Assembly (NCBI GenBank): GCA_029265355.1
Contig: JAJUJL010000015.1
Span: 1-55,011 of the forward strand
Direction of reading: 5' to 3'
From: Chloroflexota bacterium
GTDB taxonomy: Bacteria > Chloroflexota > Anaerolineae > Anaerolineales > UBA4823
Length of the DNA: 55,011 nucleotides
Shown here in pieces: positions 1 to 8,502 of this stretch. The translations under genes were made by a program, and so were the position numbers. The stretch's first letter is position 1. Each line of letters begins with the position of its first letter. Below the pieces are notes generated by a model, which was not told the DNA's origin, did no database searches, and worked only from the letters and a program-made list of their open reading frames with translations.

Positions 1-100
1 CATGGACTCAAGCAGCCGCCTCTGAGGAAGCGGCTCGGTAAAGTATTCTTGCAGTCTTGCTTCCGCAAGCTCCCTGTACCTGTCGTAAAGCGCCCGCATG
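1..100 (-). CDS. N-terminus of a divergent gene, possibly a polyprenyl diphosphate synthase (partial)
   Basis: An open minus-strand frame starts with ATG at 98-100 and runs off the left edge, giving about 33 residues rich in Arg, Leu and Glu and ending in LLESM. Short helical N-termini of this kind (…EEYLPP…LLEAMRYSL) are common in farnesyl/geranylgeranyl diphosphate synthases, so that is the best guess, but none of the aspartate-rich motifs is inside the window. A G-rich stretch lies just upstream of the start. It diverges from the ABC ATPase gene across a 51-bp gap. The assignment is weak; the existence of a gene is more likely than its identity. Confidence 0.4.
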
Positions 101-151
101 CTACCCCCACACCCGCCCGAAGTGCATAATGATTTTTTGGAGGATGATGAG

Positions 152-1039
152 ATGGACCAGGCAATTGTCGTACAGAATGTGTATAAAAAATTCGGTAAAC
201 CAGTCGAGCCTGTGTGGAAGCGCCTGCTCCCCAACCGAGTGCAAAGCAGAAATGGAAAAAATGCTGTCAATGGCAGCCATGCAGCGCAAACCAACGGCAA
301 ATCGGCGAAGCCAGAGGTGGTGGCGGTGGATTATGTGTCTTTCAGCGTACCGGCTGGAGAGATCTTCGGCGTGCTGGGTCCGAATGGATCAGGCAAATCC
401 ACCCTCATTCGCCTGATCGCCACGCTGCTGCTGCCAGATTCGGGCAGCATACGGGTGTTCGATCACGACGTGGTGAAGCAGCCCGTGCATGTGCAGCGCC
501 TGATCAACCGGGTTTCGGTGGAAGCCAGTTTCTTCAAGAAGCTGTCGCCGATGGAGAACCTGTTGTACGGTGCTCGCCTGTACGGGATGGAAGGCGGCGA
601 GACGCGCAAGCGCGTGGTGGAAATCCTGACTCGGCTGGGACTGGAAAAGCGTTCGATCTACTCGCCGATGGAAGAGATGTCGCGCGGTATGCAGCAGAAA
701 GTGGCCATCGCCCGCGCGTTGCTGAGCCGGCCGCGCTTGCTGCTGCTGGATGAGCCAACCACAGGGCTGGACCCGCGCTCCAAGCGCGAAGTGCAGGCAG
801 TGATCCGCGAGCTGAACCACGACAGCGGCACGACCATCCTGCTAACCACCCACGACATGCTGGAAGCAGACCAGCTCTGCGACCGCATCGCCATCATCGA
901 CAGCGGCAAGATCGTCGCCCTCGACACACCGGCAAAGCTGAAGGCGATGATCCCCAGCAATGGGCATGAACCCACCCTGGAAGATGTTTTCCTGGAGCTG
1001 ACCGGTAAGAAACTGGTCAAAGAAGACGAGGCAGAGTAA
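152..1039 (+). CDS. ABC-2 type exporter, ATP-binding protein
   Basis: ATPase subunit (295 aa) of a DrrA/CcmA-like exporter that would energise the permease encoded at 2254. Visible motifs are Walker A GPNGSGKST (residues 76-84), the ABC signature in the variant form MSRGMQQK, Walker B LLLLDEP with D200/E201, and the switch sequence TTHD. Between the first two strands there is an unusual insert of about 40 residues, low in complexity and rich in Asn, Ala and Lys. The ATG at 152 is chosen because GGAGG at 139-143 sits 8 nt before it; the frame is open further upstream to 98. Two acetyltransferase genes separate it from its permease. Transported substrate unknown. Confidence 0.9.
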   Translation: MDQAIVVQNVYKKFGKPVEPVWKRLLPNRVQSRNGKNAVNGSHAAQTNGKSAKPEVVAVDYVSFSVPAGEIFGVLGPNGSGKSTLIRLIATLLLPDSGSIRVFDHDVVKQPVHVQRLINRVSVEASFFKKLSPMENLLYGARLYGMEGGETRKRVVEILTRLGLEKRSIYSPMEEMSRGMQQKVAIARALLSRPRLLLLDEPTTGLDPRSKREVQAVIRELNHDSGTTILLTTHDMLEADQLCDRIAIIDSGKIVALDTPAKLKAMIPSNGHEPTLEDVFLELTGKKLVKEDEAE

Positions 1040-1043
1040 CACT

Positions 1044-1607
1044 ATGGACGTTAACGCAAGAATGTTCGAAGGCAGCCAGATCCGCCTGGCTCCGATCGAC
1101 TACGAGAAAGATGCCGAGATCGAATCGCGCTGGACACACGACCTGGATTTCTTGCGCCGCATGGGCGCTCGACCGGGGCGACCGCTTTCGGTGGCGCAGG
1201 TGAAGAAGGCTTACGAGCAGCTCGAGAAGGATATGGAGAAGAAAAGCGTGTACCACTTCACCATCCGGCTTCGGGAAGATGACCGCCTGATAGGTTTCGT
1301 CCAGATCCACTGGATCGAGTGGTCGCATAGCACTGGTCATGTCAAGATCGGCATCGGAGACCCGCAAGATCGCGGTCATGGCTATGGCACCCAGGCGATG
1401 CAGTTGCTGCTCAACCTGGCTTTCAACGAGCTCAACTTTCACCATTTGAGCGCCTCGGTTGTGGAGGATAACCCGCAAGGGCTGCGCTTCCTGCTCAAGC
1501 TCGGCTTTGTCGAAGAGGTGCGCCGCCGCCAGGCGCTGCTGCGCCAGGGACGGCGGTTGGACATCATTCACCTGGGGCTGCTGCAATCGGAATGGAGCCA
1601 ATCATGA
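1044..1607 (+). CDS. GNAT N-acetyltransferase (RimJ/RimL type)
   Basis: Acetyltransferase of 187 aa of the Acetyltransf_3 (RimJ/RimL/SpeG-like) kind. The acetyl-CoA pyrophosphate loop is visible as RGHGYGT followed by a long helix (AMQLLLNLAF), and the C-terminal half has the usual ENPQGLRFLLKLGF signature. It starts 4 nt after the ABC ATPase stop and ends in a 4-base ATGA overlap with the next, similar acetyltransferase, so the genes should be co-transcribed and translationally coupled. The acceptor (amine, antibiotic or protein N-terminus) cannot be read from sequence; sitting between exporter subunits suggests a role connected with the exported compound, which is an inference. Confidence 0.85.
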   Translation: MDVNARMFEGSQIRLAPIDYEKDAEIESRWTHDLDFLRRMGARPGRPLSVAQVKKAYEQLEKDMEKKSVYHFTIRLREDDRLIGFVQIHWIEWSHSTGHVKIGIGDPQDRGHGYGTQAMQLLLNLAFNELNFHHLSASVVEDNPQGLRFLLKLGFVEEVRRRQALLRQGRRLDIIHLGLLQSEWSQS

Positions 1608-2182
1608 ACGGACAACACCTTCAAGGCAAATTGGTGCGCTTGTGCAGCCCTGCTGACGCCGAGAGCATGGGAAAAGCCTGGTCGCGCTGGAGCCAGGATA
1701 TGGACTACTACCGTTCGCTGGACAGCGACCCGCCGCGCTTCTTCTCTGCAAAGTTCATCAAGGATGAAGAAGAGAAGAATCAGGAGAAGGTCGATACCGG
1801 CAGTTTCTTTTTCACGGTGCGTACGGTGCAGGAAGACCGCCTGATCGGCTTCACTGCACTGTGGGAGATTTCCTGGCCGCACGGCGAAGCTTTCGTCTCG
1901 ATTGGCATCGGCGAACCCGAGTACCGGGGACGCGGCTATGGCACCGAAGCCATGCAGCTCACCCTCGAGTATGCTTTCGAGGAGCTGAACCTGTGGCGAG
2001 TGAGCCTGTTCGTCTTCGAATCCAACCTGCGCGGGATCCGCTCTTACGAGAAGTGCGGCTTCGTGCGGGAAGGCGTCATCCGCCAGGCGATGCGCCGGGA
2101 TGGGCGGCGTTGGGACTGGTACCTCATGGGCGTGCTGCGCCCGGAGTGGCAGGCGCTTCAGGCGGCTCAGCCGGAGACATAG
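1604..2182 (+). CDS. GNAT N-acetyltransferase (RimJ/RimL type), paralogue of the preceding gene
   Basis: A 192-aa protein clearly related to the upstream acetyltransferase: same length, same acetyl-CoA loop (RGRGYGTEAMQL) and a similar end (ESNLRGIRSYEKCGF). The pair probably arose by tandem duplication. The ATG at 1604 forms an ATGA overlap with the previous stop and has GGAG about 7 nt upstream; an in-frame ATG at 1592 would give a 4-residue extension and is less likely. The next gene is the ABC-2 permease 71 bp downstream. Substrate unknown. Confidence 0.85.
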   Translation: MNGQHLQGKLVRLCSPADAESMGKAWSRWSQDMDYYRSLDSDPPRFFSAKFIKDEEEKNQEKVDTGSFFFTVRTVQEDRLIGFTALWEISWPHGEAFVSIGIGEPEYRGRGYGTEAMQLTLEYAFEELNLWRVSLFVFESNLRGIRSYEKCGFVREGVIRQAMRRDGRRWDWYLMGVLRPEWQALQAAQPET

Positions 2183-2253
2183 CGATCGTAGACCCGTTCT
2201 CCGCAGCCGTTCCGGGACCGCCCGGTTCTGAGTGACAAAAAGGAGTTGTTACT

Positions 2254-3081
2254 ATGACGACATTGACACATGAATTTCGAGCGACGTACGCTTTTATCGA
2301 ACGCAACGCCAACCTGGTGAAGCGTTACTGGTCGTGGGAGCTGGTCTGGATGACCTATTCCATCGCCAACAGCCTGTCGGTGAGCTACATCGGCATGGGT
2401 ATGGAGCAGATGAGCGGCAGCGCCAACGTGGATGGTCGCTTTTTGGTGCTTTACCTGGTGATCGGCACGCTGGTCTGGCGCTACCTGTCTTCGATCTTTT
2501 ACTGGATCACGGATGTGATCAGCATCGAGCGCTGGGAGGGCACCATCGAGTACACCTTGATGGCTCCTATCCACCGCATCACCCACATGGCGGGGCAGAC
2601 GCTGTTCGCCGTGGTGTACAGCATGTTCTTCACCGGCGTCATCCTGCTGGTGACCGTGGCGATGTTCGATATCGATATGAGCAAAGCCAACCTGCTGGGA
2701 GGCACTCTGATGCTGATTGCAGGCAGCCTGTCGTTCATCGGCGTGGGTGTGATGGGCTCGGTGCTGCCGCTGCTCTTTCCGGAGCGCGGCTCGCAGATGA
2801 CCCACGTGATCATTGCCCTGCTGCTGCTCGTGTCTGGGGTCTACTACCCTGTGAATGTGCTGCCCGAGGCGCTGCAGGTCATGGCAGTCTTCAGCCCAGC
2901 CACCTACGTGCTGGACGGCGTGCGGCGGTCGTTGCTGGAAGGCTTGCCGACGTTGCAGTTGTGGCCGTATATCTGGCCAACGTTGATTATGGGCCTGGTG
3001 GCGATTCCCTTGGGATTATGGGTGTTCGGCCAGGCAGAGAGATATGCAAAAAGAACCGGAAAACTGCATCGCAATGGATGA
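2254..3081 (+). CDS. ABC-2 type exporter, permease protein
   Basis: Integral membrane subunit (275 aa) of an ABC-2 family exporter, with about six hydrophobic segments and the typical C-terminal region in which a short polar stretch (YYPVNVLPEALQ) precedes the last helices. The start at 2254 follows a good AAGGAG ribosome site. It should pair with the ATPase at 152; the two are the only exporter components here and lie on the same strand. The polar loop after the third segment (TDVISIERWEGTIEY) matches the coupling region seen in this family. Substrate is unknown; drug, lipid or peptide export are all possible. Confidence 0.88.
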   Translation: MTTLTHEFRATYAFIERNANLVKRYWSWELVWMTYSIANSLSVSYIGMGMEQMSGSANVDGRFLVLYLVIGTLVWRYLSSIFYWITDVISIERWEGTIEYTLMAPIHRITHMAGQTLFAVVYSMFFTGVILLVTVAMFDIDMSKANLLGGTLMLIAGSLSFIGVGVMGSVLPLLFPERGSQMTHVIIALLLLVSGVYYPVNVLPEALQVMAVFSPATYVLDGVRRSLLEGLPTLQLWPYIWPTLIMGLVAIPLGLWVFGQAERYAKRTGKLHRNG

Positions 3082-3162
3082 GGGTTGAAAGGCGGCGAGA
3101 TATTTCGCCAGAGCTCATCCCTGATCGAGGCGGTTTCCGGAGTGTAGTTGGAGAGTGACATC

Positions 3163-3372
3163 ATGATTACCATCGATTTGATCGATGAGCATTTTGACCA
3201 ACCCGAGAAGCCAGTCCGCGTTCAGGCCCCCGATGCCAGGAACGGGAGAGCGCGCCAGCAGGCGCACCATGAGGAGATATTCTCCGCGCAGGAAGCGTAT
3301 GATGCTGAGCATTCTCGTCTCGGATTGTTCGCAGGGATATGGTTCGGTATCCAGAAGCTGTTCAACCGATGA
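3163..3372 (+). CDS. Small protein of unknown function
   Basis: A 69-residue reading frame beginning MITIDLIDEH and ending with a hydrophobic helix GLFAGIWFGIQKLFNR. GGAG at 3150-3153, 9 nt before the ATG, supports translation. The middle is charged and rich in Ala, Glu and Gln, so the likely picture is a soluble or peripheral protein with an amphipathic C-terminal helix. No family recognised. It lies 81 bp after the exporter permease and before the tandem GNAT gene. It could be a chance frame, but the start context and base composition resemble the neighbours. Confidence 0.45.
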   Translation: MITIDLIDEHFDQPEKPVRVQAPDARNGRARQQAHHEEIFSAQEAYDAEHSRLGLFAGIWFGIQKLFNR

Positions 3373-3455
3373 ACGGCGAGAAAAATCAATGGTTGGCTGC
3401 TGATCAAAACTCTGAACGCGACCGGCAGCCAACCACAACAGAAATGAGGTTTGAA

Positions 3456-4487
3456 ATGTCTGCAACGAATGGAAAATTACCCGTTGGGTTTGAGATGCGC
3501 CCGGCTTGTTTGGAAGATATCCCAGCGGTGACCGAGATGATGAATGAATCGTCGCGCCAGCTATATGGCGTGGACCAGTTCGAGGCCGAGGAGTTCGTCA
3601 CCGATCTCCAGGCGCCAGGATTTAATATGGAGACGGATACGCTGCTGGTCACCAATGGCGATGGCAGGCCAGTGGGCTACTATGAGGTCTGGGATTTGCT
3701 AACCCCCTCTGTTCGGGTCAACCTGTTCGGAGCTACTCATCCAGAATATGAGGGATTGGGTATCGGCAGCGCATTATTGGCCTGGGCAGAACAGCGCGCC
3801 TATCGCGCCGTTCTGCGCGCGCCGCAGGAGGCGCGCGTCGTCATCCAGGGGGTGTGCGCGCACCACAACCAGCGCGCCAGGCAGTTGTTCCTGGATCACG
3901 GCTTCCAGGAAATTCGACATTTCTACCGCATGGTGATCGACCTCGACCAGGCGCCTGCGCCGCTCGAATGGCCAGCTGGCATCCATGTAGTGAACTACGC
4001 CGAGCAGATCGTTGATCTGGCAGATATCGTTCACGCCGTGCGCGACTCTTTCAAAGACCATTTCAACTATGTCGAGTCCTCTTTCGAAGAGGAGTTGTCG
4101 CGTTGGCAGCACCATGTCTTGGAAAACCCCGAATTCGACCCGAGCCTGTGGTTTGTGGCGCTGGATGAAGACCAGGTGGCTGGCATATCGCTATGTTGGC
4201 CAAAAGCGGATGCGAACCAGGACATGGGTTGGGTCAGCACGCTGGGGGTGCGCAGGGCCTGGCGCAAGCGCGGGCTTGGGTTGGCGTTGCTTTTGCACAG
4301 TTTCTCCGCCTTCAGCCAGCGCGGCAAGCGCCAAGTCGGGCTGGGTGTGGACGCTTCCAGCCTGACCGGCGCTACGCGCCTGTATGAGAAAGCTGGCATG
4401 CGCCCAGATCCAAAATACCAGCTTGATATGTATGAGAAAGAACTGCGCCCTGGCGTAGAACTGAGCCGGCGCAGTTTGGAACCATAA
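3456..4487 (+). CDS. Tandem-domain GNAT acetyltransferase
   Basis: A 343-aa protein made of two GNAT domains, an arrangement known from mycothiol synthase-like acetyltransferases. The N-terminal domain carries the acetyl-CoA loop in YEGLGIGSALLAWAE; the C-terminal domain carries WRKRGLGLALLLHSF and ends with LYEKAGMRP. Both loops look intact, although in this architecture usually only one domain is active. The ATG at 3456 is preferred (GAGG 6 nt upstream); a second ATG at 3444 and an open frame back to 3339 exist. It is the third acetyltransferase gene of the region. The substrate is unknown. Confidence 0.85.
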   Translation: MSATNGKLPVGFEMRPACLEDIPAVTEMMNESSRQLYGVDQFEAEEFVTDLQAPGFNMETDTLLVTNGDGRPVGYYEVWDLLTPSVRVNLFGATHPEYEGLGIGSALLAWAEQRAYRAVLRAPQEARVVIQGVCAHHNQRARQLFLDHGFQEIRHFYRMVIDLDQAPAPLEWPAGIHVVNYAEQIVDLADIVHAVRDSFKDHFNYVESSFEEELSRWQHHVLENPEFDPSLWFVALDEDQVAGISLCWPKADANQDMGWVSTLGVRRAWRKRGLGLALLLHSFSAFSQRGKRQVGLGVDASSLTGATRLYEKAGMRPDPKYQLDMYEKELRPGVELSRRSLEP

Positions 4488-4545
4488 GCGCCTGTGTCGG
4501 GTAGAATTGGTGGTGTATCAAGCCGCTGATCACTCGAGGAGGTTT

Positions 4546-5157
4546 ATGACAATCGAAGCTGTTATCTTTGACCTGGGAGGGGTGCTGGTGCGCACCGAAG
4601 ACCGCCAGCCGCGAGCTGCGCTGGCAGCTCGGTTGGGGATGAGCTACCAGGAGCTGGATGACCTGGTCTTTCTCAGCCCAACAGGGTATGAAGCGACGCT
4701 GGGTAAACTATCCACCCTGGATCACTGGCGGAGCGTGCTTGCCAGCCTGGGCCTGGAAGAGAGTAAGCTGCAGGAAGTTCAGGCTGGCTTCTGGGGAGGA
4801 GATCGTCTGGATCGTGAATTGATCGACCTGCTGCGCAGCCTGCGCGGCAGGTATCGCACCGCGCTGTTGAGCAACGCCTGGGATGACTTGCGGCAGGTGC
4901 TGACCGAACGCTGGGGCATCAGCGATGCCTTCGATGAACTCATCATCTCGGCCGAGGTAGGCCTGGCAAAACCCGACCCGCGCATTTACCACTTGACCGC
5001 GCAGCGGTTAGGAGTGGAGCCGCAGCAGGCGGTCTTCGTGGATGACATGCCGCGCAATGTGCAGGCCGCTCGCGAACAGGGCATGCATGCTATCCAGTTC
5101 GTCGATTCCGCGCAAACCCGGCGCGATCTCGCGACGCTGTTGAACGGCGGGGAGTGA
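4546..5157 (+). CDS. HAD-superfamily hydrolase (YihX/epoxide-hydrolase-N-like)
   Basis: A 203-aa HAD phosphatase. Motif I is FDLGGVLV: the nucleophile Asp is present but the second Asp of the usual DxD is replaced by Gly, as in the YihX-like branch. Motif II is LLSNAW, motif III the Lys in AKPDPRIY, and motif IV VFVDDMPRNV. A helical cap lies between motifs I and II. A strong GAGGAGG at 4536-4542 fixes the start at 4546. The stop is 3 bp before the amidase gene, so the two are probably an operon. Phosphatase activity on a small metabolite is likely, but the loss of the acid/base Asp makes the exact reaction uncertain. Confidence 0.85.
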   Translation: MTIEAVIFDLGGVLVRTEDRQPRAALAARLGMSYQELDDLVFLSPTGYEATLGKLSTLDHWRSVLASLGLEESKLQEVQAGFWGGDRLDRELIDLLRSLRGRYRTALLSNAWDDLRQVLTERWGISDAFDELIISAEVGLAKPDPRIYHLTAQRLGVEPQQAVFVDDMPRNVQAAREQGMHAIQFVDSAQTRRDLATLLNGGE

Positions 5158-5160
5158 GAG

Positions 5161-6561
5161 ATGAACGGAGAGTTGCCTTTTCTGACTCTCTGGGAGACTG
5201 CAAATCTGCTTCGCCAGAAGCAAATCTCTGCCCGAGAGCTGGTTGAAGCCTACCTGCAGCGCATCGAGACCTACAATCCAGGTCTAAACGCCTTCTTGAC
5301 GATCACCGCAGACCGGGCTCTGCACCTGGCGCGCCAGGCCGACCAGGAAATTGCCGCTGGCAAGCAGCGCGGCCATCTTCATGGTATGCCGCTGGCGCTC
5401 AAGGATTTGTTCGACACCGCCGGGGTCAGGACCACTGCAGGGGCAAAGTTCTACCGCGAACGCGTCCCAGCCGAGAACGCCTTCGTTGTACAAAAGCTGG
5501 AAAACGCCGGCGTGGTGCTGCTGGGCAAACTGAACATGCACGAAATTGCCCTGGGGGTGACCAATGTGAATCCGCATTACGGCGCCTGCCGCAATCCCTG
5601 GAATACCAGGCTGGTGACTGGAGGGTCGTCGGGAGGCTCTGGAGCGGCGCTGGCGGCGGGGCTGTGCCTGGGTTCCTTGGGCAGTGATACGGGTGGTTCG
5701 ATCCGCATCCCTGCCTCGCTGTGCGGCGTCGTCGGTTTCAAACCCACGCGGGGGCGACTCAGCCTGCGCGGTGTGCTGCCCCTTTCCTGGAATGTGGATC
5801 ACGTGGGACCCATGGCGCGCAGTGTGCGGGATATCGTCCTGCTGATGCAAGCCATAGATGGTTATGACTCACAAGACCCGTATTCGCTGCCGCACGAGGC
5901 GGAAGACTGGCTTGCCAACCTGGAAGCTGGTGTGCGCGGCTGGCGCGTTGCCGTGGCAGATGACGAATTCTACACCTCAGCCACTCATCCCGAAGTGCTG
6001 GCGGGGGTGAATGCCGCGGCTGTGGTCTTCGAGCAGCTCGGCGCGCTCGTGACGCGTGTGCCTTTCCCCGGCGCCCGCCAGGCAGCCGCTGCCAACTTGT
6101 TGGTGGTGACCAGCGACGCGGCAGCTTACCATCAGGAGCGGTTGCAGACCTCGCCTGAGGATTTTGGCGAAGACGTTCTGCGGCGACTGCAAGCCGGCGC
6201 AGCCTACACTTCCAGTGAGTACATTCGGGCGCGCCACGCCCAGGCAACCTTGCGGCGGCAGTTCGAGTTGTTTTTTGAAAGCTATGATGCCTTGCTCACG
6301 CCAGCCACGCCGGTGCCAGCGCCGCCCATTGAGGGTCCCGATGCAGTGGAGCAGGCGCGCTTGCTGACGCGCTTCACTGCGCCGTTCAACTTGACGGGTT
6401 TGCCCTCCATTTCCATGCCGTGCGGTTTCACTTCTGGAAATCTGCCGTTTGGGTTGCAGATTACAGCCGCTCCCTGGGCAGATCGAAAAGTGTTGCAGGC
6501 GGCGCAGGCCTACGAACAAGCCACAGCCTGGCACACGCGCCATCCGGAAGGATACAAATAA
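5161..6561 (+). CDS. Amidase (GatA/amidase signature family)
   Basis: Amidohydrolase of 466 aa with the complete Ser-cisSer-Lys triad: K81 in LALKDLF, S156 in GGSSGGSGAA and nucleophile S180 in SDTGGSIR. The spacing 75 and 24 equals that of GatA. It could be GatA of the Glu/Asp-tRNA amidotransferase, but no gatB or gatC is near and the C-terminus is short, so a free-standing amidase is as likely. It directly follows the HAD gene and precedes a structured intergenic stretch. The best call is family-level amidase acting on a C-N bond of unknown substrate. Confidence 0.85.
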   Translation: MNGELPFLTLWETANLLRQKQISARELVEAYLQRIETYNPGLNAFLTITADRALHLARQADQEIAAGKQRGHLHGMPLALKDLFDTAGVRTTAGAKFYRERVPAENAFVVQKLENAGVVLLGKLNMHEIALGVTNVNPHYGACRNPWNTRLVTGGSSGGSGAALAAGLCLGSLGSDTGGSIRIPASLCGVVGFKPTRGRLSLRGVLPLSWNVDHVGPMARSVRDIVLLMQAIDGYDSQDPYSLPHEAEDWLANLEAGVRGWRVAVADDEFYTSATHPEVLAGVNAAAVVFEQLGALVTRVPFPGARQAAAANLLVVTSDAAAYHQERLQTSPEDFGEDVLRRLQAGAAYTSSEYIRARHAQATLRRQFELFFESYDALLTPATPVPAPPIEGPDAVEQARLLTRFTAPFNLTGLPSISMPCGFTSGNLPFGLQITAAPWADRKVLQAAQAYEQATAWHTRHPEGYK

Positions 6562-6705
6562 ACTCCTCGCACTTCGTGGGTCATGCAAAATGACCTGATA
6601 GGAGTTTGCCACGACCAGGGCTGAGGAGAGCATCTCAGCATCAGGCGGGTAAGAACCACCCGACGCTGGTCTCGCAATGATAGCTAAGGTCAAAAAGGAG
6701 ATGTT
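6562..6705 (+). ncRNA. Structured leader between amidase and pepF (candidate regulatory RNA)
   Basis: This 144-bp gap holds three consecutive stems. Stem 1: ACTCCT (6562-6567) with AGGAGT (6600-6605), enclosing GGTCAT (6579-6584) with ATGACC (6590-6595). Stem 2: CTGAG (6621-6625) with CTCAG (6634-6638). Stem 3: CGGGT (6646-6650) with ACCCG (6658-6662), outside which CAGC and GCTG can also pair. No U-run follows, so it does not look like a simple terminator. A good AAGGAG site then precedes pepF. I checked it mentally against TPP, SAM, T-box, cobalamin and glycine motifs and recognised none. Function unknown. Confidence 0.35.
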
Positions 6706-8502
6706 ATGACCGTTTCGACTTCTCAGGCGTTGCCGCACTGGGATTTATCCAATATCTACTCTGGGCTGGAGGCGCAGAGCTTCCTGGAGGATGTGCAAAG
6801 GCTTGCTACATTGTTACAAGAAATCCAGGGCGCCTTTCCCGAACAGGACAGCCTGGTCGCCGACCTGGCGGGTTGGGTGGGAGAAATGATCGACCGCCTC
6901 AATTCTGCGCTCACGCTTTCGGCAACCTTGAGCGCCTATATTCGTTCATTTGTCACCACCGATTCGTATCATGCCCTGGCGAAGCGTCGCCTGTCGGAGC
7001 TTGAGAAGATCAATACACACCTGGTGAACTCGCAAACCCGCTTCCAGGCGCTGCTGGGACGCCAAAGCGATCGATTGGAGGAGATCATCGCGGGCAATAA
7101 AACTGCTGCAGCGCACGCCTTTGCGCTGCGCGAGATGACCCGGCAGAGCCGCTACCTGATGTCTCCGGCTGAGGAAAGCCTGGCAGTCGAGCTGAACCTG
7201 AGCGGCGCCCAGGCGTGGAGCAAATTGCAGGGCACGGTCACCTCGCAGTTGACCGTCGATTTTGAGTTGGACGGGCGCGTACAATCGTTGCCCATCATGA
7301 GCTTGATTAACCTACGCTCCCACCCCGACGCGGATACTCGCCGCAGGGCGTATTTTGCAGAGATCGAGGCATGGAAGCAGGTGCAGGAGCCCCTGGCAGC
7401 CGCCATGAATGGCGTCAAGGGCGCGGTGGGTACGCTGAACCGGCGCAGAGGGCGTGAGGACGATTTGCACTCAGCCCTGGACCAGGCGCGCATCGACCGT
7501 GAGACCCTGGAAGCAATGTTGAGCGCCATGCAGGCTTCACTGCCGATGTTTCACCGCTATTTGCGCATCAAAGCCGGGCGATTGGGCCATGAGCGCTTGC
7601 CTTGGTGGGACCTGTTTGCCCCAACCGGTAAACCCGGCGCCAGCTATGACTTTGCCGCGGCGCGTGCCTTTATTCTCGAGCATTTCGGGCGTTTTTCACC
7701 TGGTTTGCAAGCGCTGGCGCGGCGCGCCTTCGACCAGGGTTGGATCGACGCCGAACCGCGCGACGGCAAGCGCGGCGGAGCCTTTTGCATGAGCTTACCC
7801 GCTTTTCAGGAGTCGCGCATCCTGTGCAACTTCGATTACTCGCTGGACGGTGTCTTTACCATTGCACATGAGCTCGGGCATGCTTTCCACAATGAAGCCC
7901 TGTTCCAGGCTGGAAAAACTGCCCTGCAGCGCACTTTACCGATGACGCTGGCTGAGACTGCCTCGATCCTGTGCGAAACGATCGTGGTTAATGCTGCCCT
8001 GGCTCAGGTGAGCGACCCACAGGAAGAGTTGGCGATCCTCGAGACTTCTCTGATCGGAGACGCGCAAGTCATCGTAGATATCTATTCGCGCTACCTGTTC
8101 GAGAAGCAGGTCTTCGAGCGGCGCGCCCATTCTGAGATATCTGCATCAGAGCTGTGCAACATGATGGCAGATGCTCAGAAATCAGCTTATGGCGAAGGCC
8201 TGGATGAACGCTACCTGCATCCCTATATGTGGACCTGGAAACCTCATTACTATCGTCCCGAGCTTTCTTTCTATAACTTCCCCTATGCGTTTGGCCTGCT
8301 CTTTGGATTGGGTTTGTTTGCCATCTACCAACAACGCGGGCCGGCATTTGTGCCTGAGTATGTCAACCTGTTGGCGCGCACCGGTGAAAATCAAGCTGCC
8401 GACCTGGCAGCAGAATTTGGCATTGATATCCGCAGCCCACGATTTTGGGAAGACAGCCTGGGCATGATTGCCAGGCGCATCGAACGCTACGCACAATTAT
8501 GA
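6706..8502 (+). CDS. pepF: Oligoendopeptidase F family metallopeptidase (M3B)
   Basis: Cytoplasmic zinc oligopeptidase of 598 aa, the usual PepF length. The zinc site is H388-E389-x-x-H392 (HELGHAFH) with the downstream glutamate in MTLAETASILCE. The N-terminal half is helical as expected for the lid region, and the C-terminal part has the conserved FYNFPYAFG. It is probably involved in degrading intracellular or imported peptides; substrate size is not readable from sequence. AAGGAG lies 7 nt before the ATG. Its stop overlaps the start of the following Eis-like gene (ATGA at 8499-8502), implying coupled translation. Confidence 0.93.
   Translation: MTVSTSQALPHWDLSNIYSGLEAQSFLEDVQRLATLLQEIQGAFPEQDSLVADLAGWVGEMIDRLNSALTLSATLSAYIRSFVTTDSYHALAKRRLSELEKINTHLVNSQTRFQALLGRQSDRLEEIIAGNKTAAAHAFALREMTRQSRYLMSPAEESLAVELNLSGAQAWSKLQGTVTSQLTVDFELDGRVQSLPIMSLINLRSHPDADTRRRAYFAEIEAWKQVQEPLAAAMNGVKGAVGTLNRRRGREDDLHSALDQARIDRETLEAMLSAMQASLPMFHRYLRIKAGRLGHERLPWWDLFAPTGKPGASYDFAAARAFILEHFGRFSPGLQALARRAFDQGWIDAEPRDGKRGGAFCMSLPAFQESRILCNFDYSLDGVFTIAHELGHAFHNEALFQAGKTALQRTLPMTLAETASILCETIVVNAALAQVSDPQEELAILETSLIGDAQVIVDIYSRYLFEKQVFERRAHSEISASELCNMMADAQKSAYGEGLDERYLHPYMWTWKPHYYRPELSFYNFPYAFGLLFGLGLFAIYQQRGPAFVPEYVNLLARTGENQAADLAAEFGIDIRSPRFWEDSLGMIARRIERYAQL

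Noticed and set aside
2167-2805. Minus-strand frame of 212 codons, His/Gln-rich
   Set aside because: Complement of the ABC-2 permease; composition is that of a shadow frame in GC-rich coding DNA.
6562-6705. T-box or TPP riboswitch before pepF
   Set aside because: CTGAGGAGAG and the CGGGT/ACCCG stem are only superficially similar; the conserved cores of these classes are absent.
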